This document shows positions 1 through 11,817 of a stretch of 64,000 nucleotides of DNA, one piece after another (within the stretch, counting starts at the first letter, position 1; each line of letters begins with the position of its first letter). The notes below the pieces were generated by a model. That model searched no databases. It saw nothing but the letters and a program-made list of their open reading frames with translations, and was not told the origin of the DNA. Origin of the DNA: Grifola frondosa (lineage: Eukaryota > Basidiomycota > Agaricomycetes > Polyporales > Grifolaceae); assembly GCA_001683735.1 (NCBI GenBank), contig LUGG01000020.1, positions 186,001-250,000 of the forward strand, written 5' to 3'. Made by a program: the position numbers and the translations under genes.

Positions 1-1174
1 AAGGTTTGCGATGAAAGTGGTAGGGAACTGTTTTGGTTGAGTCCCCTGAATGCCCTCCTATATATACGGTGGGTTGGCCGGGACACCGTCATAGTTGAGC
101 TATGGCCTAGAGTTGAGGATGGGCCATACGCCCGTCTAGCCTAGAGCCCGTGCTATTGGATGAATATTGGGTGAATGAATGTCTGCATTCTCGTTCCTCA
201 GCAGGTCAAACTGGTGACTCTCCTTCAAGAGGACTGACGTCGAGACTACGATCCAGGCCTATTGCATAACCGCTCAAGAGTAAGTTCATCCACAAAGTTG
301 CGCTGAACGACATCCATTAATCAATCGCAACTTCAGGATCCCTATGGTCCCGTGGATATATACCCAGGGCCCGTCGCTGTGCGCTCGCCACGAACGGGCC
401 CTTCGAAGTTCGAAATCGCGACCGGACTAGACAATCGAGCATATCGTGCGCATGGTTGCGTGCCCGAGTTCGTTCAACTTGGAGAATGCCATAGTGTATG
501 ATTTATAAGTCACTGTGATATATGATACCCTCCAGCAGTTCATTATCCTCGTACCCGAAGTGTGGTATAGTACTGTAAGTGATCCTAGGTATATGCTGTG
601 ATCCTAGTAACATCTCACCTTCGATCGTCTTCTCTGCATTGCAGATCCACTGCATGTCAAAGCATCTCGATTGCGCAGAGTACTTTCTCTTGTGTCCGCT
701 AAATGTGGCAAATTTTGTGCCATATTAGTCGCATGCCGCATTTGGCAACTTTTCTTCTATATCAGGTATCGAATCCCGATCCTAGCTCCGCATCGGTTTC
801 TGTTGTAGCTAGATATAAGAACTGTGGTCTTGAAGATGCTACAGACCTCTCTCCTTCTTCTTCAATTCATCTTTGCGGGGCTGCCGCGACCGTTGCATGG
901 TTGCTTTCACCAACAGTTCGACCTATATTTGTCATTCGACCGTTGCAACTTCTTGCCTAGAACAAGAAACAAGCTCCAATCAGGATCACGGCGGAATAGC
1001 GTGGGAGTTCCTATATTTGATGCGACATGCGTCGTAAACACCGCATAAACGAGGTTATGGACAACATGCAACATTTACCGCCCTGAATATCTCCACCATC
1101 TTTGATACCCATTTTCTTCATCTTTGTCTCACGTTAACCTCCCTCCTCCTCCCCTCTCCCCCACCACCATCACC
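1..1174. other. Upstream intergenic region, no gene recognised
   Basis: No reading frame here shows a recognisable protein family or a convincing exon chain. The short open frames (for example 703-960) have no codon-level coherence across neighbouring splice sites. The last ~100 bases before 1175 are pyrimidine-rich (C/T tracts around 1141-1165), as is common just upstream of translation starts in basidiomycetes, and probably form the 5' leader of the CorA-type gene. Confidence 0.5.
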
Positions 1175-3731
1175 ATGCCCCGCGAAAATAGCTTCAGTGA
1201 CTCGGATGGCCGCTCCCTCACGCCTGATCTTGAAGACGAAGTCGCGGCGCCTTCATCTCCTCTCCCGCCGGTCGATACGACCCATAACAGTCGCCCTTCT
1301 ATTCAAGTCATCAATGCGACCTACTCTGCCCCCGCTGACATTCCTACCAATGCTGATGCAAAGCCTAAGCAGAATCCATCGATTGCTGCTCAAGATTCCT
1401 CTCAGCGCCCACAATTTGCTACACCTACAGATCGCTTTCGCGCGACTGTGCGGAAAGTCATGGCCATGTCGCGGACGTCTTCACTTATGACTCGCAGGGG
1501 CATCGGTGCAGAGCCGGTGTCGACCCCCGCCGTGCCTCCGCCTTCCTTTCATTTGGACACATCAGCCAGCAATGCCTAATCGAGGTCGCCGACTATTCCA
1601 CCATGCGAAGCAGCTTCGGACGCATGACAAACCACGAGCTCATTAAGCTACTTTCAGATCCTCGTGCCAGCGAACGAGAGCCGTGGGCCAAGGTACGTTG
1701 GACAACGTTGGAGGTATTAGTTGGGATGTCATTAGCGCTCTTGCGCTGAAATACGGTACGATTGCATTCTTCAATATGATGTGCGTGGTTTCATATATGT
1801 GTGATTAGATATGCATCCCCTGTCGCTGGAGGATGTCCTGCACCAGCGCGGGCATCCACGATCGAAGGCAGATTATTACCCTAAACACCTGTTCTTACGC
1901 GTGCTGTGCCATACTGTCTCCACTGATGATAATACATCTACCCCAAATTCGTCCATATCCCACCTCCCGCGGTCCGAATCTCCCGTCCCCATGGACGGTG
2001 ATGATGACGACGACGACGTGGTGCGCGAGAGCTACGAATTCGATGAGAAAACTGTCCTTGGGAGCGCGTCCGCGTCGCGGTTTTCGACCAAGCGGGGAAC
2101 CCTCAAGCATCGGGTTAGTAGCACTGTGCGGGACGTTGAGCATGGCAACCCAGTACCCGGGCGGCTGGACAGATTCGCTGGGCTCAGCATGGATGAGAAT
2201 AAAGTATGTTTTGTTTTTCATGTATCCTCGAGGGCTGTAGGCTAAGTGACATTCTGCATCGAAGACGAAGAACGCTGAAAACAGGAAGTTAATTCGAGAA
2301 TTGAAGAAGGGGGAGCGCGTTAACGTGAAAATCCAGCCGATGTGCATTTTCTTGTTCCGCGACGGTACGCCTACATGTCTTTTCCATGCTAATTTTGTTA
2401 AACAAAATGCATTCAAAATAAAATACAGGTACTGTACTGTCGATTCATAGAGGTGAGCAGGTTCTTTCGCGGGCTGCATTTGGATGCTCAATTCAACGTG
2501 AATGTAAGACTCGAAGCTGGACCTCACTGCACCTATCACGGAACGCCTGCGTCAGCGAGACACTGGCCTGCGCAAGACGGCTGATCCCTCTCTCCTCGTA
2601 CAGAGTCTGCTGGACCTCGGTGAATATGTTCGTCATCTTTTCAATACATCTTCCCTCATCACATGAGTGCATAGTTGTCGACCAAGCGTTGGAGGTCGTT
2701 GAAGAATACCAAGGCAGGATTCTCAAGATCGAACAGGAAGTTCTTCTCAAGCCGAGTGTGAAGACCGTCCGCCGCTGTGCGCATTCTTCCTCTTTACACC
2801 CTCCCGTCCTCTAGAGCAAATGGCCTGACACATTTACGTGGATAGTGCACATCTTACAAGGTGACCTGATTCTGCATAAGCGGACCTTGGAGCCTCTCAA
2901 GACTGTGATTTATGGCCTTCGAAGGTACGATGTAGACCGGACAGCTGCGCTCTTGGAGAAAGTCGATCCGACCATGAAGCTCGAGGGGTACATGAGCCAC
3001 AAGTCAAAAATATATCTCGTACGTTTCTCAAAGTTGCCACATGCGGAGTCGAAAGTATTATGGTGCTGACGGTGTCATAGGCGGACGTACACGACCACAT
3101 GGAGTACATCCTCACAAGCCTCGACATGATTGCGGGGATCACAGATAACCTGATCAACTACACTTTCAATGTGGGTCGCTCTTTTGTTCGCATATACGCC
3201 ATGAGCAGCTGACCATTGCTCTTCCCCAGATGGCGTCTTACCAGATGAACGAAGTCATGTACGTCCCGCGTTCATAAGAATCCTAGCATGGTTTGCCGAT
3301 GACTTGTATACCAGGCGACGGCTCACACTTGTAACAATCATCTGCCTCCCGCTGACACTGCTGACTGGGTATTTCGTATGTATCACACTTCATGTGGGAG
3401 TTGCAGAGTTGTTGATACTGTCACAGGGTATGAACTTCGAATTCATGTGGTCCGTTAAATTCCACAGCGATGTATTGTATGCGTCTCTTTGCTTGTTCAG
3501 ATGCCAGGGAGGATCGCGCTAATCGCATTTTTATAGATTCTGGGAGATCGCGATCCCGGTCATGGCCATTGTGATATCCTTGTTCTTGTTCTCAGACCTC
3601 CAGCGGATGAAGCACTATGTAGAGAAGCGGCTCATCCGGAGGAAGGTCAAAAAGGTGAGTTCTTTATTACGTCTAGCTTATATTAACCTGAATGTGATAT
3701 CTGGCGTTGATAGTCCTACAAACGTCAGTAG
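1175..3731 (+). CDS. CorA-type Mg2+/divalent cation transporter
   Basis: Predicted membrane channel for Mg2+ or related divalent cations, of the fungal CorA/ALR1/Mnr2 superfamily. The start ATG at 1175 has a good CACC context. Exons can be joined through about eleven short introns (e.g. 1517-1569, 1756-1808, 2204-2264, 2365-2428, 3655-3713) to the stop at 3729-3731. The conserved core reads DMHPLSLEDVLH, then RSKADYYPKHLFLRVLCHT, an acidic low-complexity loop (six consecutive Asp near 2005), helical segments, and YQMNEVM leading into the first TM helix. That helix ends in the family signature GYFGMN, with the Y-F/G-M-N split by an intron at about 3377. A second TM helix (FWEIAIPVMAIVISLFLF) and a basic tail follow, the usual CorA topology. 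A one-base gap near 1702, inside the conserved segment before the HPLSLED block, breaks the frame; I regard it as a probable sequence error. Family assignment is very secure; ion specificity is not readable. Confidence 0.93.
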
Positions 3732-4268
3732 CCGAAGACGTCGTGAGTCCCTTACGTACATAATCTCTCACTTCGTGTTAGCTTTCCGCGCTGTTTGCGG
3801 GTTCTTCTCTTTCTCTGTTATCGTCGGTTATAATTCATTGGTGTCCAATGGGCCTGGAATGCCCTAGTTACACTATGTCCGTGCTTTGCTTTGCTTGTAT
3901 TTTCGGGTTTGAATACCTTGATGGTCCTGTTTGCGGATTCATCTAGCTGTCATCCTGTCGTTATCTATAATACCACATACACTCCTTGATTCTGGTGTTT
4001 GCGCTGTCCATACCCTATGCATGTTCTGTATTTGTAAACCGTTTTGATTAAATAAACGGTAGATACGCTTACGGACTTACATTTGTCGGATTCTTGAATA
4101 TATTGAGTGGACGAGTACTGAGTCTTGAAAGCATTGTAAAACTCTACATTGACGATACACACACAGCATCACGGGATGTTACAAACATGTTCTATTCCGA
4201 TACGAAATCACCTCCACTTGAATGCCGACCAGCACTTGATAACGATACACCGAGAGCCTCTGTTGGTG

Positions 4269-6480
4269 TTACAGCAGAGGCGTCTCCAGTGGCGTCATGA
4301 CGAGCGTTCCTTTAGGAGGCTGAGTGACCTACGTGCTCTATTAGAGATAGCCGCAAGCTCTGGCAGTGACAGCGCGGCACTTACCGTGTTGAGGGGATCA
4401 GACACTTCGAAAAACCCCTCGAGCAAACTCGGCGTCGCCCGAGCGATAAGGGAAAACACAATCAGCTTGATCTCTGAGCGGTGCATGATGCATCAGCTTC
4501 GCGCGCGCTCAATAGCCTTACACGTACTGACCGTTCACCGCGAGCACTCGGCCAGGACACGCGAAGCGGCCAAGCCCGAATACGATGTGCGCGGGGCCAG
4601 TCATCACCGCCTCCTTGTTCTGTTCTGCCCATTGGAAGCCATTGAACTCGCGCGACTGCGCGCCGAAGACGTCCGGGTTCTCATGCACGGTGGTCGACAT
4701 CGGCGTGACGAAGTGCCCTGCGCAGCTGATCAGCATCGCAGCATGTGCACATGAGTGTGCGGACCTTTCGGGATGATGTAGTCGCCGAGAGCCACGTCAC
4801 AGGTGGTGTAGCGCATTGTGGAGATCGTGTCTCCCTTGAGGCGCATGACCTCGCGGATAAACGAGTCGAGTAGGCGGGCCTCCCGAAGAGACGCCGCGGT
4901 GAGGCGGAGTGCGCCGGATTCATCCTGCTCCAGCACGCGGGAGAGCTCTTCGCGCAGCGGCTCGAGGTACTCTGGGCGGACTGCGAGCTGGAAGAGCACC
5001 CATTGCGATACCACAGTGCTGTGATGTACGAACGTGGTCAGCACACGCGGTTAGTTCGATGTGTCCGAGTGTACGTACGTAGTGTGTACCGATGCGAAGA
5101 TTAGACTAGAATGTGCTTGTTATGAGATTAGCGGGCTGCATTCGGACAAATGCTTACCATAGCAGAAGGATGGCGATATACATGCGACGGAAAACGCCGA
5201 CGCTTCTGCCATCAGGCGGTGTGTAGGTCTTCACAATGAGATATAGAACGCTTCTCGGCTATAATCAAGTGAGTGACAAGTCGAGACCCAAACCTCCAAA
5301 CTTACCTCATCTTTTGGTGAAACTTTGCCGGATGCAGCCATAGCCTCGTATTTGTTGACATCCTGCCACAGTTGTGGCCCATAAATTCGTAGGAATCCGA
5401 ACGGAATGCTGATCAGCATGACCTTGACCCTGTCATGCACGTTTAGTCCCAATCAGTTTCGTTTGGACGTGGAAGCCTCTCACCATGTGTAAATGATCCA
5501 GAAAAACGGGAAGTATTTTCCCAGGATCGAGAAATTCTGATACTGTCCCGTTAATTCAGCCATACCATTGGAATACTTCTTCTACTATCTCCAAATTACG
5601 CTCATTCACGAAATGCTGAAAAGGTACCATGAGATAGGGCCGAATACCGATAAGATAGACACTTACTTCCCCAAGTAGGAGCACCAAGGTGGTCTCCGCA
5701 ATGGTCCCACGGAAATGATTGTAGCAACTTGGATGGTATCCTGTCTTTATGCCCTCTCCAGCGAGATCCACGAACGACTTCGCATCCCGTTCAAATAGCG
5801 GGAAGACTAGGACAGTCAAAAGAGTCAGTTAGAGACACTATGACATATTAAGAACTTACTTCGATAGGCAATCTCATCGATCCGAGCGATGATCCCTTCT
5901 CGCACAAAATCTTGGAGGTCTCGGAATAATGACCCTCCGTCAACGCCATAATGGGCTGCAGATTCATAATCTATCACCCAGACAGGGCGGAATCAGGTTG
6001 CTGAACTGGTTGCGAAGTTGAACACTCACAGCAGCTGATCCTTGTTCGAAACTGAACAGTCGGTCGCACGTTAAGACATAGCGTGCGTATTTCTGGTTCA
6101 CGATATACTCCAGCTGCATTGGCATTTAGTCCGTGCGCGGGGCGGATAAGAAAGTAAATGCGACTGACGTTTCCTTTCCGCCGTACACCAATGACAGGGC
6201 CAAATGTCTGTAACGCAGACCCTACGCCTCTCGTGGGTTTGAAAATATGTCTTCAGGCTGTGAACAAGACTTTGAATAGCTCCCAGTGGAGACATTTTCA
6301 CAGTTTCATTACCGGTATATCCACAACTGGTGGTAGCCGTTCCTTCGAAAGCTACATGATGCGAAATTCAGCAGTCGCAAGAGAACTTCAAGACGGAGAA
6401 GCGTTCACTTTGGGCCGTTTGAGGAGTAGAGCATAAAGGACAAGGGCAACCGGACCAGCGAGTAGATACGAGTGTTCCAT
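4269..6480 (-). CDS. Cytochrome P450 A (FxxGxxxCPGR type)
   Basis: Heme-thiolate monooxygenase. The start ATG at 6480-6478 opens a hydrophobic anchor (MEHSYLLAGPVALVLYALL). Downstream come at least nine exons: I-helix region at ~5040-4960 (FVHHSTVVSQWVLFQLA), the K-helix ExxR as REVMR near 4860, PERF-region equivalent, and the heme-binding loop FGLGRFACPGR near 4570 with the axial Cys. The last exons read IKLIVFSLIAR and QPPKGTLVMTPLE, ending at 4269. The CPGR loop and the H-x-S-T I-helix are usual in the fungal ent-kaurene-oxidase/CYP64-like branch, so the missing A/GGxxT motif is expected rather than a defect. The N-terminal third is hard to splice and may contain indels. The gene points toward the CorA gene, with 540 bp between the 3' ends. 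Substrate is unknown; ER membrane location is inferred. Confidence 0.85.
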
Positions 6481-9074
6481 CGATGGATGCTTAACGGATG
6501 GCTCGTGGGGAATGCTCTTTTTTTACATAGTGTACAGCTGAGACTTCTTCCGTTCCTCGGATTCGGATGGTCGCTTATAATCATATGTTAGCCGTAGGAT
6601 CTCCGCATTAGACAACATCCAACCAACACGATAAGTCTCAATGAGGCATAAGCGGAACTCGTGCTACAACTAGAGACGGTCTTCGATGGCATAATGAGGA
6701 AATTTTTGAAGTCTGGCTGTTGAACGAAATCTGATGGATCGAAAGATTTAGGGCTCGAGGACAAGAGACTCCGGATTCTTTGACGTACTCACAGAACATC
6801 ATGAGAGCTGCCACTGGAGTGCGGCGGCTTTCAAGCACGATGCCGTGGTATCGCAACACAGTTCTCCCACTGTAGCGGCCGAGCTTTCATACCAAATGCC
6901 CCACGAATGACATTTTTGATGTAAGCCACCACGACCCAGATAGATATAAACCGCAGGTCAATGCGGCGATGCATGTGGGCCGCGTGCGGGCTCCGGAGGC
7001 TGCGCCAAAAGCGCGGAGCGGTCAAGAGTCGTCCGTGTCACGAGACACATACGCGCCGAATTCGAATTTCGAAATCGACATTTTCGTGACTAGCTCGAAC
7101 ACACACATACAGGCACATAACAGCCTCGTCGGATGTGACAATCAGCACTAACCGTTGCCACTCACAGGCATGTTTCATTTTTTCAAAGTCATGTCCAAGT
7201 TCGTCGCGATGCCGCGAATGCGCCAAATTGGATGAGCACCCGAATGTTCATCATAGCGGTATAGGAACTACCAAACGCCACAAAGACCGTATTCTCCTTG
7301 CCTGGACGGCGTTCCTTCTTGTTTGTTCCTGAAGGGTAAAAAGAAGAATTCGATAACGCCTCGGACACTTTTGAAGTGGCTGCCTCATGTCCAAGACCTA
7401 ATCTCTCGTACCCCAATTCAATTGCTGTGAGTACTTCCCCGCTACCAATCAGTCCCTTCGCCTACCCCCGGTACTATTTCTCTGTATATAGCGTTCTTCT
7501 CCACACCGGCTTTCCCTCCGTACTGCATGACCGTGCGAATGCCCAATCTAATCCGACCACCCTTGGCCACTTTCGTGACTCTTCTCCACTTTCGAAATAG
7601 CAGCGAACCGTGAGGCTCGTTTGAAATTGGGCCTCACGGCGTGTAAGTTGGTTCTCTATTTTGGCTCTATATGTCATGACACTCGTACGTGTGCAGGAAT
7701 TCCACTCCCGGATGGCGGTGCCGGAACGTCCTTTTGATATATAGTCTCATCGCAACACTTGCATCTCCCATTATCTGATCTACTGATATACCTCTCCGCA
7801 ATGCTGATTGCTGCATTTACGCATCCAGGTACCGTCTCTGCCTTCGCGGCCGTGATCAGCATATACATAATGTATATTTAGAAGAACCGCTGACACGCAA
7901 ATTGCGCTCAATCACAGGAGGAGAAGATAGTAGCGCGCGGCTTCCTTTCGACGACTTCACTTCTCCATATGTTCCCAATCAGCTGTTCCCCGCTCTGTTT
8001 GAAAGAGTCTCACAGCGTGGCACATTACGCCGGCATAAACAGAACGTGTGCCACAGCAAATATTCCTACTCCAAATCGGTCATCGTCGAGCAAGCCCGAT
8101 AAACTAATCAAATATTTGTCTCCACGTAACTAGCATTGGCATGCGGAACCCTTGGTGGGTGTTGAACCCGTGAAGTGCATCTTCATCGTCTTTCTGGCAT
8201 CAATCGAGTAGATGATCGTTATCAAGTGTAACATCAGTTGGAATGAGCTTTAACCGTAAACATGTAAACACCGGGGTTATTATGGCCCGTGAAGCGGAGA
8301 TAGAGCACCAGACCGTCATTGATTTGACAGCTCCGTGATATTCAGGCAAGAAACCTGTCCTGCGACTTTCCTAGTTTCAATTGCCAAGTCCAGGAGGGAG
8401 AAAAAATGGCGAAGGATGCATTGCAACTTGATGATGTACTGATGATGGCAGGTTCTCAATTATGTCATTCCTTATAAAAGACGTGACTGACCTTAGGCCA
8501 AAACGCGACTCTAGGTTGAATCAAGTCACAAGACAGAAGTGCTACGCCGACGTTCAAAGTAGGCATGCACGTCCTCCCGCCGAGCGTGTGTACATTACGA
8601 AGGTGCAGTTTATGGCATCCGACGTAAAGCTGGGGAAATACCACCTAGATTCGGGAACACGTGGGAGATAGTCTGCAATGAAACGCACGGCGGAAACAAG
8701 ATCAACAATATGTGAGTTTAATACCCGCAGATATGGTAAGGACTCTGGTCGAGCAGGGAGAGCTGTTCCATGGACATGGATACAGTACATAGATTGGGAC
8801 ACTTCTGAATGAAGAAGGCATAAAGCCTGGACGATGGGATATGAGGGCGCAACTTAGTACGTGCAGCCACGCTCCAGCATAGCCAAGATGTTGCTCTTTT
8901 ATGCCGTTCTATCCATGAAACCAGCTCTCAATATTGCTTAATATGTACCCTGATGAGGACCGGGGCGATGATGTGAGTTCAAGATATACTTTGCATAAAC
9001 AATGTACGTAGGGATACAGCGGGTGAAAAGGGCCGGACAGATTAAGAGAGCTGAATGACAACACCGTACACTAC
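6481..9074. other. 2.6 kb stretch without a recognised gene
   Basis: Open frames here are short (<90 codons), on both strands, and none matches a family I recognise or joins to a neighbour by plausible splice sites. The minus-strand frames at 6638-7025 are the longest compositionally plausible pieces but show no motif. The segment probably combines the P450 A promoter with decayed sequence. Confidence 0.4.
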
Positions 9075-9079
9075 ACTTG

Positions 9080-10060
9080 ATTACTCTGAGATGACTGTAA
9101 GAAACTGTCCACTTTCTCCCATGTAATTCATCTCGGGCTTCACCTCCATTTGATTGCTTCCCGTCAACCAAAACACACTGCTCGACCAGAATTCGTCGTA
9201 GTTCCGGGAAGCATTTTTTGAGGTAGTTCGCGACGTGAGCCGGGCCATACTACGGGATAGACCAATCTGAGGACTCCTCGACTTCAGCTGGCTGCTGCTC
9301 TGGGGATTGATTCGTGCTTTTGTGCGATCCACGCTCCGCGAACGGATTCTCGATCAGACTTTTCGCACCGTCATTTTAGAATTGTCAGGTAACGTAGCTT
9401 GGAGCTATATGTCGACATTGCCTCTAGGTTGTCATTATACATGAAGGTGTCAATGGACAGTGTCGCATGAACGAGTTGAGGGCACCCCTTTCCTAGATCA
9501 TAAAGACTATTCAGTGTGATTGGTGAATACAGTGGGTCCGGTGATGTGCTCAACAGACTCAACCTCTCGAGACGACTGAGGGTGCCGAGCCGCTGGGGTC
9601 ACAATTTAAGCCGGAGGAAGGGGCAATGCCTCTAATGGCCCCATCTCATGTGGCGCACCCTGAGCAATAGCATATGTAGACCGCCACATCACAAGCTTCC
9701 AATATCGTCCTCGGCGTACGAAATGTGGCAGTGGAAATCGTTGTGGCGGCGCCTCAAGCGAGGCGTTAGCCTCTATGTGCTCATGGAGGCGTGGCTGTAA
9801 CGAACCATCCTTCCCGACCATGAAGCCACTGGGAGCAGCATCATCAAAACTGCACCAAAGCATACCAAAATGACGGGAAACTCGACGTACTTCTACCGAC
9901 GATGCGTATATTGAGCCAAGGTCTTCTACTTCAAACATTCTAAACCTCATGTTAGTGGTAAGAGCCGCAACATCACTAGTGTCATTGTGGAACGGTGTCG
10001 CTACAGCCTCTTGGTGAAAATGACTGGTACACATTGCTCCACCGCACCGCAATGTGATGG
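9080..10060 (-). pseudogene. F-box/LRR-like protein remnant
   Basis: Minus-strand pieces resemble the C-terminal leucine-rich half of basidiomycete F-box proteins. One piece reads GDGAIRGIA before a run toward 9600; another (9562-9371) has LSLLSTSPDPLYSPITL, then CPQLVHATLSID and SSKLRYLTI; a third (~9270-9110) has HVANYLKKCFPELRRI and VLVDGKQSNGG. The order (xIARAWP-like repeat, SKLxxLTI, then VAxYLxxxFPxLxxI) is what this family shows at its end. The pieces lie in different frames with stops between them and I could not find a start or an F-box upstream, since the MARVEL gene begins just beyond. I read this as a decayed or heavily indel-damaged copy. Family recognition is moderate; boundaries are rough. 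Confidence 0.45.
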
Positions 10061-10303
10061 GGAAATAATATTGAGATATATGTGAATGATATCACTGGTC
10101 TTAGATTCCGTCAGTGCATCACACGGAAGGATGGAAAGAACGGAAAGAATTTGAGTAAAGGATACAGTGGTAGTACTGTTCGAAACAGTCCCGGATGCAC
10201 GAAAGACAAATTACACACAAACAATTGTTTCGTGAAATCATGACCAGACAAGATTGGAGCAGAATAGGAGCACTGAATAATAAAATCTTCGCAAAAATCG
10301 AAA

Positions 10304-11087
10304 CTAGGTGACAAGTTGTCCACGGACGCCATCTCCACGACGCGTCGAAGCAATGCCTCGGAGAAACACGATGAACAGAGCGAATGTAACGAACACCCTA
10401 AACTGTCATCAATCCTCGGCCATATGAAAGCGAATTGAATATATATACCATGTAATCCACGCAAAGGCTTCAAGTGCGTTCAGTTGCCCACAGTATACAG
10501 GTTGGCCGCTATGACTAGATGAATCATAATCAGACAGATGTATGCGCATCGCGACGTATGATGTATGACTTGCCTGCAATTCAGTCCGCCACCAAAGAGA
10601 ATTTGTAATGGCAGCAGCGCCCGAAAGCCAGAAGACCCATGTAATGAACAAACTTCATGCGAATTAGGATCCTTGTGCATTGAAAGAGGCAGAGACGTAC
10701 AAAATTCCATGGCTCAGCACGCTAGTGAGGACTGAACCCTCCGATGCAGAATGGAGGAAAAGCGCGAGGTAGAACAGGGAAAAAAATATCGTCCAAGCTG
10801 ATACGAAGAGGAGGAAGCGCACTCGTCGCGCACGGACGAAGATGGAAAATTATGGTGGGAGTTGTATCTGGCAGTTAGCCACCCAGAGATTGCAAGCTTC
10901 GATTGAGGATATCAGGCTCCTACTCAGCAAGGTGCAGCCCAAACGAACGCACCTCGATGACACTGAACATGATAATGATAGTGAATATGACTGAACAAGA
11001 GCGGCTCGATTAGTTCGTAGCACCATGTTTACCCAGTCGCGACTCACTGGGGTGACCCCTTCGAACATGGCGGTCGTAATCAACCAT
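10304..11087 (-). CDS. MARVEL-domain integral membrane protein
   Basis: Small four-helix membrane protein of the fungal MARVEL class, usually involved in membrane apposition or plasma-membrane microdomains. The first exon begins at 11087 with MVDYDRHVRRGHP and runs via an intron into TM1 (IIFTIIIMFSVIE), then ISGWLTARYNSHHNFPSSSVR, TM2 (RFLLFVSAWTIFFSLFYLALF), TM3 (FITWVFWLSGAAAIT), GGGLNC, YCGQLNALEAFAWITW and TM4 (VFVTFALFIVFLRG), ending GDGVRGQLVT at 10304. The G-L-N-C ... Y-C-G-Q-L-N-A-x-E-A-F-A-W block is the strongest family signature. Two one-base breaks interrupt it (about 10824 and 10595). One intron, between GGGLNC and SGQPVYC, uses a GC donor (AG|GCAAGT). Identity is confident; whether the breaks are real is not. 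Confidence 0.8.
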
Positions 11088-11817
11088 ATCGTTAGATCAA
11101 GTCGCAGTCGAGAGTCGTGAAGGACGTGAGCGTGGAAGAGGAGAGGAGGTTGGTGTCGTGAGCGTAGAGGCTGGGCGGAGTATTTGTACACGGTTCGAGG
11201 CTGACTAGAAGCAAAAAGGCGGAGGCGCTGGGCGGATTGACCGTGACCGCTCCGCGCGTGACGTCATTCACTCCGCACGCTCGATATGGCATCTTTTGTT
11301 TCCGTCTCTTGCCGAACTCTTTGTCGCGGCATTAATGTGACGCAAGTGTCATCCTAGGGGGGCTTGTATTCAGCTAAACCTCGTCATACAAACGCAAGAA
11401 CGGTGGTGCAATGTGAATTTATTGCCCTCAGAACATTCCAAGACACAAAGATGAATGCCCGGCGCAGTCAAGCATGCACGCAGTTAACGGGGCCGATAGC
11501 ATTCAACAATTAAGGTAGTATTCATGACAACTCCTCGGAAGGATGTGCTCTCAGAACCAAGCAGAACTCTGTAAGAAGATTCTGACCAGATCCGTAATCT
11601 TGCAAAGACATTAGATCTTTAAATTATACAAGGTAGAAGGGCGTGTTATAATCAAAGAATGGCGCACTGCGAAGAATAATGATAAGAAATAAGATGCAAG
11701 CCGGACGAAGACGGTTCGTGGTACTACTGACCGAGTACGATGCATCAAAAGCAAGGTCGTGACATATGTGGGAAACTCCAGAATCATGAACAGTAACATC
11801 CGCAACACGATGCAACG
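11088..11817. other. Intergenic region, no gene recognised
   Basis: This 0.7 kb lies between the start of the MARVEL gene and the stop of the DUF6534 gene, both on the minus strand. Short minus-strand frames (e.g. 11611-11815) contain no identifiable motif. It likely holds the MARVEL gene promoter and the 3' end of the DUF6534 transcript. Confidence 0.5.

Noticed and set aside
1691..1808. One long CorA intron spanning 1693-1808 that would avoid the frame break
   Set aside because: It would delete the conserved NVGGISWDVISALALKY segment, which is present in the sequence; a missing base is simpler.
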